Assembly (NCBI RefSeq): GCF_001654835.1
Contig: NZ_LXEP01000021.1
Coordinates: 50,171-114,170, forward strand
Origin: Buttiauxella gaviniae ATCC 51604
GTDB taxonomy: Bacteria; Pseudomonadota; Gammaproteobacteria; Enterobacterales; Enterobacteriaceae
Length of the DNA stretch: 64,000 bases
Direction: 5' to 3'
In this document: piece after piece, positions 63,835-64,000 of the stretch
How the letters are laid out: every line of letters begins with the position of its first letter
Position numbering within the stretch: position 1 is the stretch's first letter
The notes under the pieces: generated by a model
Told to the model about the DNA's origin: nothing
Seen by the model: only the letters and a program-made list of their open reading frames with translations
Database searches by the model: none
Translations under genes and position numbers: made by a program

Positions 63835-64000
63835 CGACGGTTGAAATAAAAATTGAAAATAGGGGTTGTCAGCTTCCAGAAAATCCCTATACTGCGCCTC
63901 CACTGACACGGCACAACGGCTTACAAACCGGCTTGTCAGCCAGATGAAAAGCGAAAATAAACGCTTGACTCTGAAAGAGGAAAGCGTAATATACGCATCC
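63835..64000 (+). promoter_or_regulatory. rRNA operon promoter region, P1 and P2
   Basis: Directly after murI, where E. coli has rrnB. P1: TTGTCA (63866-63871), 16-base spacer, TATACT (63888-63893), preceded by an A/T-rich UP-like stretch and followed by GCGCCTCCACTGACACGG, the typical rrn discriminator and start region. P2: TTGACT (63965-63970), 16-base spacer, TAATAT (63987-63992). The 16S gene itself starts beyond the window. Confidence 0.9.

Overview
The window is a stretch of chromosome from a gamma-proteobacterium of the order Enterobacterales. Nearly every gene has a recognisable Escherichia coli counterpart with almost the same length and gene order. Several features exclude E. coli or Salmonella themselves: trmL lies next to cpxA, argG sits inside an argECBGH cluster, waaQ lies downstream of waaC, katG adjoins ppc, and ERIC repeats are dense. 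The genus cannot be fixed from the sequence alone; a less-studied enterobacterial genus is the best guess. No prophage, insertion sequence, CRISPR array, toxin-antitoxin pair or defence island was seen. This is core genome, and the novelty lies in intergenic elements and small RNAs.

Layout. (1) 1-4280, minus strand: LPS inner-core operon hldD-waaF-waaC-waaQ and the start of a family 4 glycosyltransferase; the distal part is AT-rich. (2) 4497-7863, plus: threonine catabolism (kbl-tdh), then an AT-rich YibD/WaaH-like glycosyltransferase. (3) 7911-11705, minus: gpmI-envC-yibQ (glycolysis, septum splitting). (4) 11951-15245, plus: yibN-grxC-secB-gpsA-cysE; trmL is convergent. (5) 15805-18600: the Cpx envelope-stress system, cpxRA against cpxP, with a CpxR box between them and the CpxQ small RNA in the cpxP 3' UTR. 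(6) 18658-29408: fieF, pfkA, sbp, cdh, tpiA, yiiQ, yiiR, fpr, and the glycerol operon glpFKX. (7) 29978-39029: zapB, rraA, menA, hslVU, ftsN, cytR, priA, rpmE. (8) 39222-46943: methionine regulon metJ / metBL, metF, then katG. (9) 46996-55858: ppc, then the ArgR-controlled divergent argE / argCBGH. (10) 55918-60781: OxyS / oxyR, sthA, fabR-yijD, trmA. (11) 60899-64000: B12 riboswitch, btuB, murI, and tandem promoters of an rRNA operon that begins at the right edge.

Regulation readable from the sequence: CpxR box, Cra box at pfkA, GlpR-type sites at glpF, MetJ boxes at metJ/metB and metF, a pair of ARG boxes between argE and argC, OxyR half-sites between oxyS and oxyR, a sigma-32 promoter for hslVU, the cobalamin riboswitch, and rrn P1/P2.

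Most unusual signal: seven ERIC elements lie in the same orientation within 25 kb. One of them (zapB-rraA) carries a 69-bp insert made of consecutive hairpins. A module with the same fixed segments but compensatory differences in its stems lies in the argG-argH spacer. A divergent OxyS that has lost the E. coli terminator loop, and an ERIC inside the hslVU 5' UTR, are the next most interesting.
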